DNA of 64,000 nucleotides from Streptomyces nigra (lineage in GTDB: Bacteria; Actinomycetota; Actinomycetes; Streptomycetales; Streptomycetaceae). Within the stretch, counting starts at the first letter, position 1. Each line of letters begins with the position of its first letter. The notes beneath the pieces were generated by a model. It was not told the DNA's origin. It worked only from the letters and a program-made list of their open reading frames with translations, and did not search any database. The translations under genes were made by a program, and so were the position numbers. The stretch is from NCBI RefSeq assembly GCF_003074055.1, contig NZ_CP029043.1, positions 496,001 through 560,000 of the forward strand. The letters are read 5' to 3'. Below, piece by piece: positions 16,520 through 24,239 of the stretch.

Positions 16520-16867
16520 ATGAACTGTTCCAGCCGCCTCCTCTGCCTCCTCTACCTGGCCACGAGCGCCGGACTCGCCTGGATCACGGTGCTGGAGATC
16601 CGGTACGGCCCGGCCTGGGCGGCGTGCCTGTTCGCCGCCGCCAGCCTGGTGCCGGTGATCGCCGTCGTACGCGAGACGGTGATCGGCGAACAGGACCAGA
16701 AGCTAAGGGAGTTGACCGCGAGGGCCGGGCGGGGCGGTGAAGCGGCCGAGGCGATCGTGCGGGCCGAGCTCGACGCGGCGTGCTGCGAGCGGTGGTGGAC
16801 CAGCCTCGGCAGCGAACACGATCTGACCTGCCGTCACCGGTCGCCCCACCGCAGCAGCGCCGCCTGA
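16520..16867 (+). CDS. small hypothetical membrane protein
   Basis: A 115-residue protein from ATG 16520, with AAGGA 11 bases upstream (a GTG at 16511 is too close to that site). Two hydrophobic helices occupy ~7-25 and ~33-52 (YGPAWAACLFAAASLVPVIA), followed by a charged cytoplasmic tail with a His/Cys-containing end (CCERWW, HDLTCRHRSPHR). No family is recognised. It lies 73 bases after the GlxA-type regulator and converges on the gene at 16881. Confidence 0.65.
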   Translation: MNCSSRLLCLLYLATSAGLAWITVLEIRYGPAWAACLFAAASLVPVIAVVRETVIGEQDQKLRELTARAGRGGEAAEAIVRAELDAACCERWWTSLGSEHDLTCRHRSPHRSSAA

Positions 16868-16880
16868 CCGGCTGGCCCGT

Positions 16881-17720
16881 TCAGGTCCGCCGCAGCACCT
16901 CGACCGCCAGGTCGTTGTCGACCGTGTAGTAGGGGCGCACCGCGAACTCCCCCGCCGTGGCGGCGGGATACACGAAGATCTCCTTGCGGTCCGCCACGTC
17001 GTCGAGCAGCCGGCCTGCGCGGATCACGGCGGTGTCGTCCCCGGCCCCGGGCCGGACGAAGACGTCCCAGACCCGGTCGCCCGTCCCGCCCTCGGCGAGC
17101 AGGTCCGCGTGGTCGACCGTGAAGGCGAGGTCGCGGCCGTCGGTGCCGGGTTGCGGGGCGACGGTTCGCTCGACGCCCTTGCCGCCGCGCAGGCGCAGCA
17201 GCACGCAGCCCCCTTCGGTGAGCGAGGCCCCGTGCAGCCGGGCCCTGACGGTGGTGGACCGGTCGGTGACGTCGATGCCGGCGACCTCGGCGTGGGCATC
17301 GCGCAGCCAGGTGCGCAGCGCGAGATACCCGTCCTTGGTGACGTAGGGAATGCGGACGGCCACCGGTGCCGGCCGGTCGCGGAGGTGCCCGGCCACGAGG
17401 GCGCGCAGGTCACGGAGGCCGGGACGGGACCGCACGCGCTCGCCGTCCGGTTCGGGCAGCAGGTAGAGGTCCCAGCGGCCCTCGGGCAGGTCGGGCAGCG
17501 GGTCGAGGACGGCGGTCAGCCGTCCGTCGCCGCCCACGGTGAGGTCGAGTTCCCGGAGGCTCTCCTCCGGCTGTCCCTTCCTGGGGCGCAGGCGCAGCAG
17601 CAGCCGGGGGGACGGGAAGGCCGCCGGGTCGGGTGGGACGACGTGGAAGGTGATCCGGCCGTCCGCGTCGGCCGTGCAGGCTATGGCGGGCGGTGCGGTG
17701 GGTGCCGACTGCGTGTTCAT
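16881..17720 (-). CDS. hypothetical protein coupled to a glycosyltransferase
   Basis: A 279-residue protein. Its ATG at 17720 overlaps the TGA of the upstream glycosyltransferase gene as ATGA, so the two are translationally coupled. Sequence features are short beta-rich repeats: segments such as LLLRLRPRKG...LRELDLTVGGDGRLTAVL and LLRLRGGKGVERTVAPQPG look like two related strand-rich domains. There is no signal peptide, membrane helix or catalytic motif I can name. The coupling suggests it modifies, binds or presents the same glycan or glycolipid as the glycosyltransferase, but that is inference. Confidence 0.75.
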   Translation of the reverse strand: MNTQSAPTAPPAIACTADADGRITFHVVPPDPAAFPSPRLLLRLRPRKGQPEESLRELDLTVGGDGRLTAVLDPLPDLPEGRWDLYLLPEPDGERVRSRPGLRDLRALVAGHLRDRPAPVAVRIPYVTKDGYLALRTWLRDAHAEVAGIDVTDRSTTVRARLHGASLTEGGCVLLRLRGGKGVERTVAPQPGTDGRDLAFTVDHADLLAEGGTGDRVWDVFVRPGAGDDTAVIRAGRLLDDVADRKEIFVYPAATAGEFAVRPYYTVDNDLAVEVLRRT

Positions 17721-18985
17721 CACTTGCCTCCGCGGATCGTGCGGCGTGCGGCGGAGGCCGCGGCGTAGGCGGCGTCCCGGGCGGCGAAGCCGTGTCCGGC
17801 CAAGGCCCGGCGCAGTCGTGCCGGTTCCGGTGGCGCCGGGGGCCGGCCGGTCCTGCGAGCCGTCGCCGCCGCCTCGATCAGACGCTCGGCCTGCTCGACC
17901 ACGGGGACGGGTCCGAAGCGGCGCGCGTTGTCCAGGGCGGCACGGCCCATACGGCGGCGCAGATCGTCGTCGCGGACGAGGTCCAGCAGCGCGGCGGCCA
18001 GGGCGTCGCGGTCGCCGACAGGGACGAGCCGTCCGTCGGCGCCGTCCTCGATGATCTCGGCGGGGCCGTACGGGCAGTCGGTGCTCACCACGGGCAGCCC
18101 GCAGCGCATGGCCTCGACGATGGTCATGCCGAAGGGCTCGAAGTTGGCGGCGGTGGCCCCGATCGAGCCCTTGACCCACTCCGCCTCCATCGGTGCGGCG
18201 GCGCCCATCAGGAAGGCGTTGTCACAGAGTCCGAGCCGTTCGATGAGCCGGCGCAGCCGGGTGTGCTCCTCGCCCTTGCCGTAGATGCGCAGCTGCCAGT
18301 CCGGATGAGCGGCGGCGACCGTCGCGAAGGCCTCGATGAGCAGGTCGTAGCGCTTGACGGGGACGAGCCGTCCGGCCGCGACGATCACCTTGGCGGTGCC
18401 GTCCGCGGCGGGCAGCACGGGGTCGGGCACGCTGTTGGGCAGTGCCTCCACCCGGACGCCCGGCAGCCGCATCTTGCGCCGGTAGGCGGCGGCGTCGGCC
18501 TCGGTGACGGTGGTGAGCACGTCGAGCCGGCGGTAGGCGCGGCGCAGTGCGGTGCGCAGCCGGGGCGGGTGGTTGTCGAGGGTGAGGTGCTCCTGCCCGA
18601 CGCGCAGGACGTGCTCGGGTGCCTGCCGTGCCAGGTGGACGTTGAGGCCGGGGCGGGTGCCGATGACGACCTCGGCGTCGGTGGCGGCCAGGGCCTCGCC
18701 GATCCGGCGGTCCGTCAGCTCGCTGTACTGGTGGTACCGGTACTCGGCGACGGGGAAGACCTTGGCCGGCCGCTGGTGCAGAGGGTGGTCCTTCTCCTGC
18801 CGCAGGTCCACCAGCGGGCGCAGCGCCACACGCGGGTCCAGGGTGTGGTTGGGGCGTTCCCGGTGCCGCAGCACCGAGACGATCTCCACGTCGTGCCGGT
18901 CCGCGAGTGCCTGGGCCAGGTTGAAGGTGGTGGTGATCGTGCCCCCTATCCCGTAGGCGTTGTGCAGCAGGAAAGAGATCTTCAT
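17720..18985 (-). CDS. GT4-family glycosyltransferase
   Basis: A 421-residue GT-B glycosyltransferase. The N-terminal Rossmann half begins MKISFLLHNAYGIGGTITTTFNLAQAL, and the C-terminal donor-binding half has VIVAAGRLVPVKRYDLLIEAF near 205 and the E-x7-E region FEPFGMTIVEAMRCGLPVVS near 285, both typical of GT4 retaining enzymes using nucleotide sugars. It is cytoplasmic. A basic ~60-residue tail may hold it at the membrane. It is the first gene of a two-gene unit with the coupled hypothetical at 16881. The acceptor is unknown; cell-wall or extracellular polysaccharide synthesis is the usual setting. Confidence 0.88.
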   Translation of the reverse strand: MKISFLLHNAYGIGGTITTTFNLAQALADRHDVEIVSVLRHRERPNHTLDPRVALRPLVDLRQEKDHPLHQRPAKVFPVAEYRYHQYSELTDRRIGEALAATDAEVVIGTRPGLNVHLARQAPEHVLRVGQEHLTLDNHPPRLRTALRRAYRRLDVLTTVTEADAAAYRRKMRLPGVRVEALPNSVPDPVLPAADGTAKVIVAAGRLVPVKRYDLLIEAFATVAAAHPDWQLRIYGKGEEHTRLRRLIERLGLCDNAFLMGAAAPMEAEWVKGSIGATAANFEPFGMTIVEAMRCGLPVVSTDCPYGPAEIIEDGADGRLVPVGDRDALAAALLDLVRDDDLRRRMGRAALDNARRFGPVPVVEQAERLIEAAATARRTGRPPAPPEPARLRRALAGHGFAARDAAYAAASAARRTIRGGK

Positions 18986-19091
18986 GGTGGACTAGACCGC
19001 GCCGAGGGCCCGTCAGTTGCCCTGCGTTATCGCACTGTTGTCTCAGTCACTCTGCACTCGCCCTGCCGGGCCACGGGAAGGGGGCGACGGG

Positions 19092-19949
19092 TCACACGGC
19101 GTCGAGTTCGGCGAACTCCTCGTCGGTGAGCCGCAGTTCGGCCGCCGCGAGGGAGTCGCGGATGGTCTCGGGCCTGCTGGAGCCCGGGATCGGCACGACC
19201 ACCGGGGACTTGGCGAGCATCCAGGCCAGGCAGACCTGCTGCGGGCTCACCCCGTGCGCCTCGGCGACCCGGGCGAACGGGGCGTAGGCGGAGCCGAGTT
19301 CACGGGCCTTGGCGATGCCGCCGAGCGGGCTCCACGGCAGGAACGCGATACCGCGCTCGTCGCACAGGCGCAGCTCGGGCTCGCTGGAGCGGAACGCCGG
19401 GGAGAACTGGTTCTGCACGGACACCAGCCGGCCGCCGAGGATCTCGTCGGCCTCCCGGATCTGGTCGGGGTTCGCGTTGGAGATGCCGGCCATACGGATC
19501 TTGCCCTCGTCGAGCAGCTCGCGGACGGCTCCGACGGACTCGGCGTACGGCACCTTCGGGTCGGGGCGGTGGAACTGGTAGAGGCCGATGGCCTCGACGC
19601 CGAGCCGGCGCAGGGACGCCTCGCAGGCCTCCTTGAGGTGCCGGGGGCTGCCGTCGAGCGTCCAGCTGCCGTCGCCGGGGCGCAGATGGCCGCCCTTCGT
19701 GGCGACCAGGACGTCCTGGCCCCGGTCGTGGGAGGCGAGGGCCTTGGCGATCAGGGTCTCGTTGTGGCCGACCTCGTCGGCGTCGCGGTGGTAGGCGTCG
19801 GCCGTGTCGATGAGGGTGACGCCCGCGTCCAGCGCGGCGTGCAGCGTGGCGAGGGACCGCTCCTCGTCCGGGCGTCCCTCGATGGACATGGGCATTCCGC
19901 CCAGTCCGATGGCGCTGACCTCGACGTCCCCGATACGGCGGGTGTGCAT
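19092..19949 (-). CDS. aldo/keto reductase
   Basis: A 285-residue TIM-barrel NAD(P)H oxidoreductase. The catalytic tetrad is visible: Asp and Tyr in IDTADAYH, Lys in VATKGGHL, His in YQFHRPDP. The C-terminal VPIPGSSRPETIRDSL is the cofactor-binding loop of the family. ATG 19949 begins MHTRRIGDVEVSAIGLGGM. The substrate cannot be read from the sequence. It diverges from the Gfo/Idh/MocA gene at 20183 across 233 bases that include an AT-richer patch at ~20032-20050. Confidence 0.88.
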   Translation of the reverse strand: MHTRRIGDVEVSAIGLGGMPMSIEGRPDEERSLATLHAALDAGVTLIDTADAYHRDADEVGHNETLIAKALASHDRGQDVLVATKGGHLRPGDGSWTLDGSPRHLKEACEASLRRLGVEAIGLYQFHRPDPKVPYAESVGAVRELLDEGKIRMAGISNANPDQIREADEILGGRLVSVQNQFSPAFRSSEPELRLCDERGIAFLPWSPLGGIAKARELGSAYAPFARVAEAHGVSPQQVCLAWMLAKSPVVVPIPGSSRPETIRDSLAAAELRLTDEEFAELDAV

Positions 19950-20182
19950 GGGTTCGTGACCTCTCTGGGCTGTCGCGCGGTGATGAACGCTCCCGGGCCC
20001 CACCAGCCTGACCGTCGGGCCGCGCGAGGTCCAATAGAAGAAAGAGAACGCATTCAGCGACGGCGCCGCTGAATCGCCCTGCGGGTCCCCAGCACGGTGG
20101 TCGGGAAACGGGCCACTTGCGCGGCGCCCGGGTCGGTGTGGCACGCTCACCCGGTCTTTTCGGCACTGTGAGAGGCGGCGGC

Positions 20183-21070
20183 ATGCGCATCGGACTGCTC
20201 GGCACCGGCCCGTGGGCCCGGATGGCCCACGCCCCGGCCCTGAGCGCACACGGCGAGCTGGACTTCGTCGGGGTGTGGGGCCGTCGTACGGCTCCCACGA
20301 AGGAACTCGCCGACGCCCACGGCGTCCGCGCCTACGACGACGTCGACGCGCTGATCGCCGACGTGGACGCGGTGGCGGTGGCGCTGGCGCCGGACATCCA
20401 GGCGGATCTGGCGGCGCGGGCCGCGCGGGCGGGACGCCATCTGCTGCTGGACAAGCCGCTCGCGCCGACGGTGGAGCAGGCGCGGGCCGTCGTCGCGGCC
20501 ACCGAGGGGACCGGGGTGTCCTCGGTGGTGTTCTTCACGGCGCGGTTCCAGCCGGAGACGGAGGACTGGATCGCCCGGCAGGCCGACGCGGACGGCTGGT
20601 TCACGGGGCGGGCCGAGTGGCTCGGCGCGGTGTTCAGCGGCGAGGGCAGCCCGTTCGCGGACTCGCCGTGGCGGCGGGACAAGGGCGCCCTGTGGGACGT
20701 CGGCCCGCACGCCCTGTCGGTGCTGCTGCCGGTCCTGGGCGACGCCCGGCGGGTCGCGGCGGCCGCGCACGGCCCCGGCGACACGGTCCATCTCGTCCTG
20801 GAGCACACGGGCGGCGCGTCCAGCACGCTCGCCCTGAGCCTCACGGCGCCTCCGGCGGCGGCCGGCGCCACGGTGGAGCTGCGGGGCACGGCCGGGGTTG
20901 CGCTGTTCCCGGAGAGCACCGCGACCGCCGTGGACGCGCTCGGCCGGGCGGCGGACGCCTTGCTGGACGCGGTGCGCACCGGGAACCCGCACGCCTGTGA
21001 CGCCCGGTTCGGCCTGCGCGTCACGGAGATCCTGGCGGACGCGGAGAGCCGGCTGGGCGCCGGCGCGTGA
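20183..21070 (+). CDS. Gfo/Idh/MocA-family oxidoreductase
   Basis: A 295-residue NAD(P)-dependent dehydrogenase. The N-terminal Rossmann motif is MRIGLLGTGPWARMAHAPAL; LLLDKPLAP (~residues 92-100) is the family EKP-like motif with the catalytic Lys. The C-terminal alpha/beta domain follows. Members oxidise or reduce sugars, inositols or related alcohols. ATG 20183 follows GAGAGGCGG; longer in-frame starts upstream have no such site. It ends at a strong hairpin shared with the convergent SDR gene. Confidence 0.88.
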   Translation: MRIGLLGTGPWARMAHAPALSAHGELDFVGVWGRRTAPTKELADAHGVRAYDDVDALIADVDAVAVALAPDIQADLAARAARAGRHLLLDKPLAPTVEQARAVVAATEGTGVSSVVFFTARFQPETEDWIARQADADGWFTGRAEWLGAVFSGEGSPFADSPWRRDKGALWDVGPHALSVLLPVLGDARRVAAAAHGPGDTVHLVLEHTGGASSTLALSLTAPPAAAGATVELRGTAGVALFPESTATAVDALGRAADALLDAVRTGNPHACDARFGLRVTEILADAESRLGAGA

Positions 21071-21086
21071 CGGAGGGCCGACGAGC

Positions 21087-21122
21087 GGGCCGCCGGTGTC
21101 GTGTCGTCACGACCGGCGGCCC
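21087..21122. terminator. bidirectional terminator hairpin
   Basis: GGGCCGCCGGT (21087-21097) pairs exactly with ACCGGCGGCCC (21112-21122). It lies between the convergent genes ending at 21070 and 21131 and could stop transcription from both sides. Confidence 0.75.
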
Positions 21123-21130
21123 CGCGGCGC

Positions 21131-21886
21131 CTACAGGTTGTAGCCCCCGGACACCTCGATGGTCTGCGCGGTGACCCAGCGGCTCTCGTCGGAGACGAGG
21201 GTGGCGATCATCGCGCCGATGTCGTCGGGCTCCCCGACCCGGCCGAGCGCGGTGCGCTCGGCGAGCGCCGGGATGATCTCCGGGAACTTGGTGAAGGCGT
21301 CGTCGCCGAGCCGGGTGCGGGTGGCGCCCGGCGCGACGCCGTTGACGCGGATGCCGCGCGGGCTGAACTCCTTGGCCAGGGCCCGGGTCAGGACGTCCAG
21401 CCCGCCCTTGACGGCGGCGTAGGCGGAGTAGCCGGGCTGCAGCCCGGACGAGGTGACGTTGCTGCTGGTGTTGACGACGGATCCGCCGTCCGCGAGCAGC
21501 GGGAGCAGCGCCTGGGTCAGGAAGTAGGGGCCCTTCAGCAGAACCCGCATCAGCCGGTCGAAGTCGTCCTCGGTGGTGTCCTCGAACATCGCGGTGTGGG
21601 CGATGCCGGCGTTGTTCACCAGGTGGTCGAAGGTGTCCCGCTGCCAGGTGTCCCGCAGGGCGGCGACGACCGCGTCGCGGAACGCCGGGAAGGTGCTGCT
21701 GTCACCGACGTCCAGCGGCAGGGCGACGGCGGTGCCGCCCTCCTTCTCGATGGCGGCGACGGTCTCCAGGCCACCCTCCTTGTTCCTGCCGTAGGTCAGG
21801 ACGACCCCGACGCCACGGCGGGCGATCTCGACGGCGGCGCTCTGCCCGATGCCGGAACTGGCCCCGGTGACGATGGCGACCTGCAT
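21131..21886 (-). CDS. short-chain dehydrogenase/reductase
   Basis: A 251-residue classical SDR. The NAD(P)-binding TGASSGIG is at residues 7-14, NNAG near 90, and the catalytic Ser/Tyr/Lys in NTSSNVTSSG and YSAYAAVKGG. ATG 21886 (MQVAIVTGASSG) is preferred because it puts the Rossmann motif at the usual distance from the start. The gene diverges from an AraC regulator at 22056 and is its likely target, since paired 13-base direct repeats lie between them. The substrate is unknown. Confidence 0.9.
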   Translation of the reverse strand: MQVAIVTGASSGIGQSAAVEIARRGVGVVLTYGRNKEGGLETVAAIEKEGGTAVALPLDVGDSSTFPAFRDAVVAALRDTWQRDTFDHLVNNAGIAHTAMFEDTTEDDFDRLMRVLLKGPYFLTQALLPLLADGGSVVNTSSNVTSSGLQPGYSAYAAVKGGLDVLTRALAKEFSPRGIRVNGVAPGATRTRLGDDAFTKFPEIIPALAERTALGRVGEPDDIGAMIATLVSDESRWVTAQTIEVSGGYNL

Positions 21887-21982
21887 GACGTCTCTCCAAT
21901 GGTCCGATTGTGTCGTCCCGGCTGTCACCGGAACAACTTCGATGCCTCCATTCAAAGCCTCTGGCCTGGGGAAACGTTAGAC

Positions 21983-22016
21983 CGATCCTCTCGCGGACCT
22001 GCACGATCCTCCCGCG
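21983..22016 (+). promoter_or_regulatory. paired direct repeats, candidate AraC binding site
   Basis: CGATCCTCTCGCG (21983-21995) and CGATCCTCCCGCG (22004-22016) differ at one base and are spaced exactly 21 bp, two helical turns. This spacing is typical of AraC/XylS half-sites. The repeats are in the divergent promoter region of the SDR gene and the AraC gene. Confidence 0.6.
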
Positions 22017-22055
22017 TACGGGAACTGGGGCCCGGCCCGGTGCTGCAATGGGCGT

Positions 22056-22964
22056 ATGGACCTTCTGGAAGAGCTGAGAACGCTGCTGGCCCGGCATGTG
22101 CGGCCCGACTGGACCACCGCGATCGAGGGCGTCCACATCGCGCGCGTGGACCGGTCCGAGCCCCCGGTCCCCGAGATGACGGGGACCGTTCTCGCGGTCA
22201 TCGCCCAGGGGGCCAAACGGCTCGCCCTGGGGGACCGCCTCTTCGAGTACGGCCCCGGCGAGTACCTGGTCGCCTCCGTGGACCTGCCGGTCACCGGCCA
22301 GTTCGTCCGGGTCGACCCCGACCATCCGGCGCTGGGCTTCGGCATGGTGCTGGAGCCCTCGGCGGTCGCGGAGCTGCTGCTCCAGGCCGGCCCGGGGACG
22401 GGCGCCCGGACCGGCGGGGGCACACCGTCGGGGATCGCCGTCAGCACCGCCTCCGACGCGCTGCTGGACGCGGTCGTACGGCTGCTGCGGCTGTTGGACG
22501 AGCCGCGTGACCGCCCCGTCCTCGCCCCGCTGATCAAGCGGGAGATCCTGTGGCGGGTGATCACCGGCGAGCAGGGCGCGACGGTCCGTCAACTCGGCCT
22601 CGCCGACAGCGGGCTGAGCCATGTCTCACGGGCGGTGCGCTGGATCCGCGAGCACTACGCGGAGCCGTTCCAGGTCGAGGACGTGGCCCGGATGTCCGGG
22701 ATGAGCACGTCGGCCTTCTACCGCAACTTCCAGGCGGTGACGGCGATGAGCCCCATCCAGTTCCAGAAGCGGATCCGTCTGCAGGAGGCCCGGCTGCTGC
22801 TCGCCACCCGGCCCGGCGATGTCACCGGGGTCGGCCGCACCGTCGGCTACGACAACCCCTCGCAGTTCAGCCGGGAGTACCGCCGTCAGTTCGGGACACC
22901 GCCCAGCCGGGACGCCGCCCGCCTGCGGCACGCGGTGAACGGCGGGCCGGGCGCCCCGTCCTGA
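22056..22964 (+). CDS. AraC-family transcriptional regulator
   Basis: A 302-residue regulator. Residues ~20-170 match the AraC_N effector domain (PEMTGTVLAVIAQGAKRLALG), and ~195-290 form the two helix-turn-helix units (FQVEDVARMSGMSTSAFYRN and GVGRTVGYDNPSQFSREYRR). ATG 22056 has no Shine-Dalgarno; TGCAAT ends 6 bases upstream, so it may be leaderless. The divergent SDR gene is the obvious target. A partner of this kind usually responds to the toxic or catabolic substrate of the enzyme it controls. Confidence 0.9.
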   Translation: MDLLEELRTLLARHVRPDWTTAIEGVHIARVDRSEPPVPEMTGTVLAVIAQGAKRLALGDRLFEYGPGEYLVASVDLPVTGQFVRVDPDHPALGFGMVLEPSAVAELLLQAGPGTGARTGGGTPSGIAVSTASDALLDAVVRLLRLLDEPRDRPVLAPLIKREILWRVITGEQGATVRQLGLADSGLSHVSRAVRWIREHYAEPFQVEDVARMSGMSTSAFYRNFQAVTAMSPIQFQKRIRLQEARLLLATRPGDVTGVGRTVGYDNPSQFSREYRRQFGTPPSRDAARLRHAVNGGPGAPS

Positions 22965-22975
22965 GCGACGACCCG

Positions 22976-23872
22976 TCAGTTCGCGGCGGGCGGCTCGAAG
23001 TTGATGCGCTCCTTGACGACGGGGAAGCCCGCCTTGGCGAAGTGCGCGGCCATGGGGGCGTTGCCCCGGTCGGTCGAGGCGGTCACGCGCGCGGCGCCGT
23101 GCTCGACGAGATGATGGGTGCACTCGGCGAGCAGGTCGTAGGCGTAGCCGTGGCCGCGCTGTTCGGGGACGACGCCGATGAACCCGATGGTCGGCCCGGA
23201 CGGGTTGTGCGCCGGTATGTGGATGCCGGCGAGTTCGCCGTCGGGGGTGTGGGCGACCTGCCACCACTCGCGCGGCGAGGGGCACCAGTGGAAGAAGTCC
23301 AGCTCCTCCTGAGCGGCCTTGTCGAGGCCGCCCTCCTCGACGGCCCGCAGCGCGTGCGCGTCGTAGGTGGCGGAGTGGATACGGCGCAGGGCGTCGAAGA
23401 AGACGGCGTCGTCCGGTTCGGGTGCGAACCGCAGACGTCCGGGGCGCTCGGGCAGTCCGAGGTCGGGCGTCCAGCGGTACTGGAAGCGCTCCACGAGAAG
23501 GGTGTAGCCGGCGGCGCGAGCGGCGGCGAAGCGGGCCTCGGCGGCGGCCTTGAGGTCAGGGTCCTCGCGCCAGTCGCCGGGCAGGTTGATCTCCAACTCG
23601 ACCTGCCAGGGCGCCGAGCGCAGCAGCGCGGCGCCGGCCTCCTCCTCGCCCTCGGCGACGTCGAACCAGTTGATGTTCACCGGCTGCGCGTCGTCCGGGC
23701 CGCCCCACCAGGCGCCGCGGGCGACGACGGCTCCGTCGCGCAGGGCCACCCTCTTCCACTCGGCACGGAACACCGTCTCCCGATGCCCCTCTGCGGCGGA
23801 GAGCGGGTCGGGGTGGGCGTCGAAGAGCGCGGTGTCGTCGGCGGTGAGCGTGCGGATGACCGGATCGGTCAT
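22976..23872 (-). CDS. GNAT-family N-acetyltransferase
   Basis: A 298-residue protein from ATG 23872, with GGAGGA 6 bases upstream. The C-terminal ~130 residues are a GNAT fold with the acetyl-CoA loop GVVPEQRGHGYAYDLL and the following ASTDRGNAPMAAHFAKAGF. The N-terminal half also looks GNAT-derived but has lost the loop, so this is probably a tandem GNAT with one active site. The substrate is unknown. It diverges from the beta-1,3-glucanase gene. Confidence 0.85.
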   Translation of the reverse strand: MTDPVIRTLTADDTALFDAHPDPLSAAEGHRETVFRAEWKRVALRDGAVVARGAWWGGPDDAQPVNINWFDVAEGEEEAGAALLRSAPWQVELEINLPGDWREDPDLKAAAEARFAAARAAGYTLLVERFQYRWTPDLGLPERPGRLRFAPEPDDAVFFDALRRIHSATYDAHALRAVEEGGLDKAAQEELDFFHWCPSPREWWQVAHTPDGELAGIHIPAHNPSGPTIGFIGVVPEQRGHGYAYDLLAECTHHLVEHGAARVTASTDRGNAPMAAHFAKAGFPVVKERINFEPPAAN

Positions 23873-24239
23873 GAAGTCCTCCGGGTTGCGGACGGTGAAA
23901 GCCCCCGGACGGTACGTGGCGGCCGTCCACGCCGTCCATGTCTTTTCGCGGATCACCCTGTCCCCCGACCCCTCTTCCGGAAGCGCTCTCAAGCGGTCGG
24001 CACGCCTTAAGGCTGCCTTAGGCAAGGATTAAACGATCGTGCACGTTTCATGACGATCACTGTTTCCGCAGGTCAGCCCAATTTCGGCGCTGTGCGGACC
24101 TGTTGGCCCCTGAGAGAGGCGTGCGTACCATCGGGGCCCATCGGCGGCGCGACTCCCCTGTTCCGAGAGCGCTCTCAGAACGCTCGCCGGGGCCGCCGTG
24201 TCCAAGGCACCCGCTCGACCACCCCGGGAGACCCCCCAC
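23873..24239. other. divergent intergenic region with palindromes (367 bp)
   Basis: The gap holds several sequence elements. GGAAGCGCTCTC (23979-23990) and the perfect GAGAGCGCTCTC (24165-24176) share the AGCGCT core of LacI-type operators. GCCTTAAGGC-T-GCCTTAGGC (24004-24023) is a cluster of TAAGGC/GCCTTA half-sites like the one before fprA, and it sits in an AT-richer patch that runs to ~24060. No small gene was seen. Confidence 0.6.
24165..24176 (+). promoter_or_regulatory. LacI-type operator before the glucanase gene
   Basis: GAGAGCGCTCTC is a perfect 12-bp palindrome centred on GC, 64 bases before the glucanase ATG. It resembles CebR-class boxes (TGGGAGCGCTCCCA) in the AGCGCT core but with other flanks, which suggests another LacI-family sugar repressor. 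No LacI-family gene is in the window. Confidence 0.6.

Noticed and set aside
18987..19002. DasR-like sequence GTGGACTAGACCGCG next to the GT4 start
   Set aside because: It touches the start codon, matches only about 12 of 16 positions and has no linked aminosugar function, so it is likely chance.
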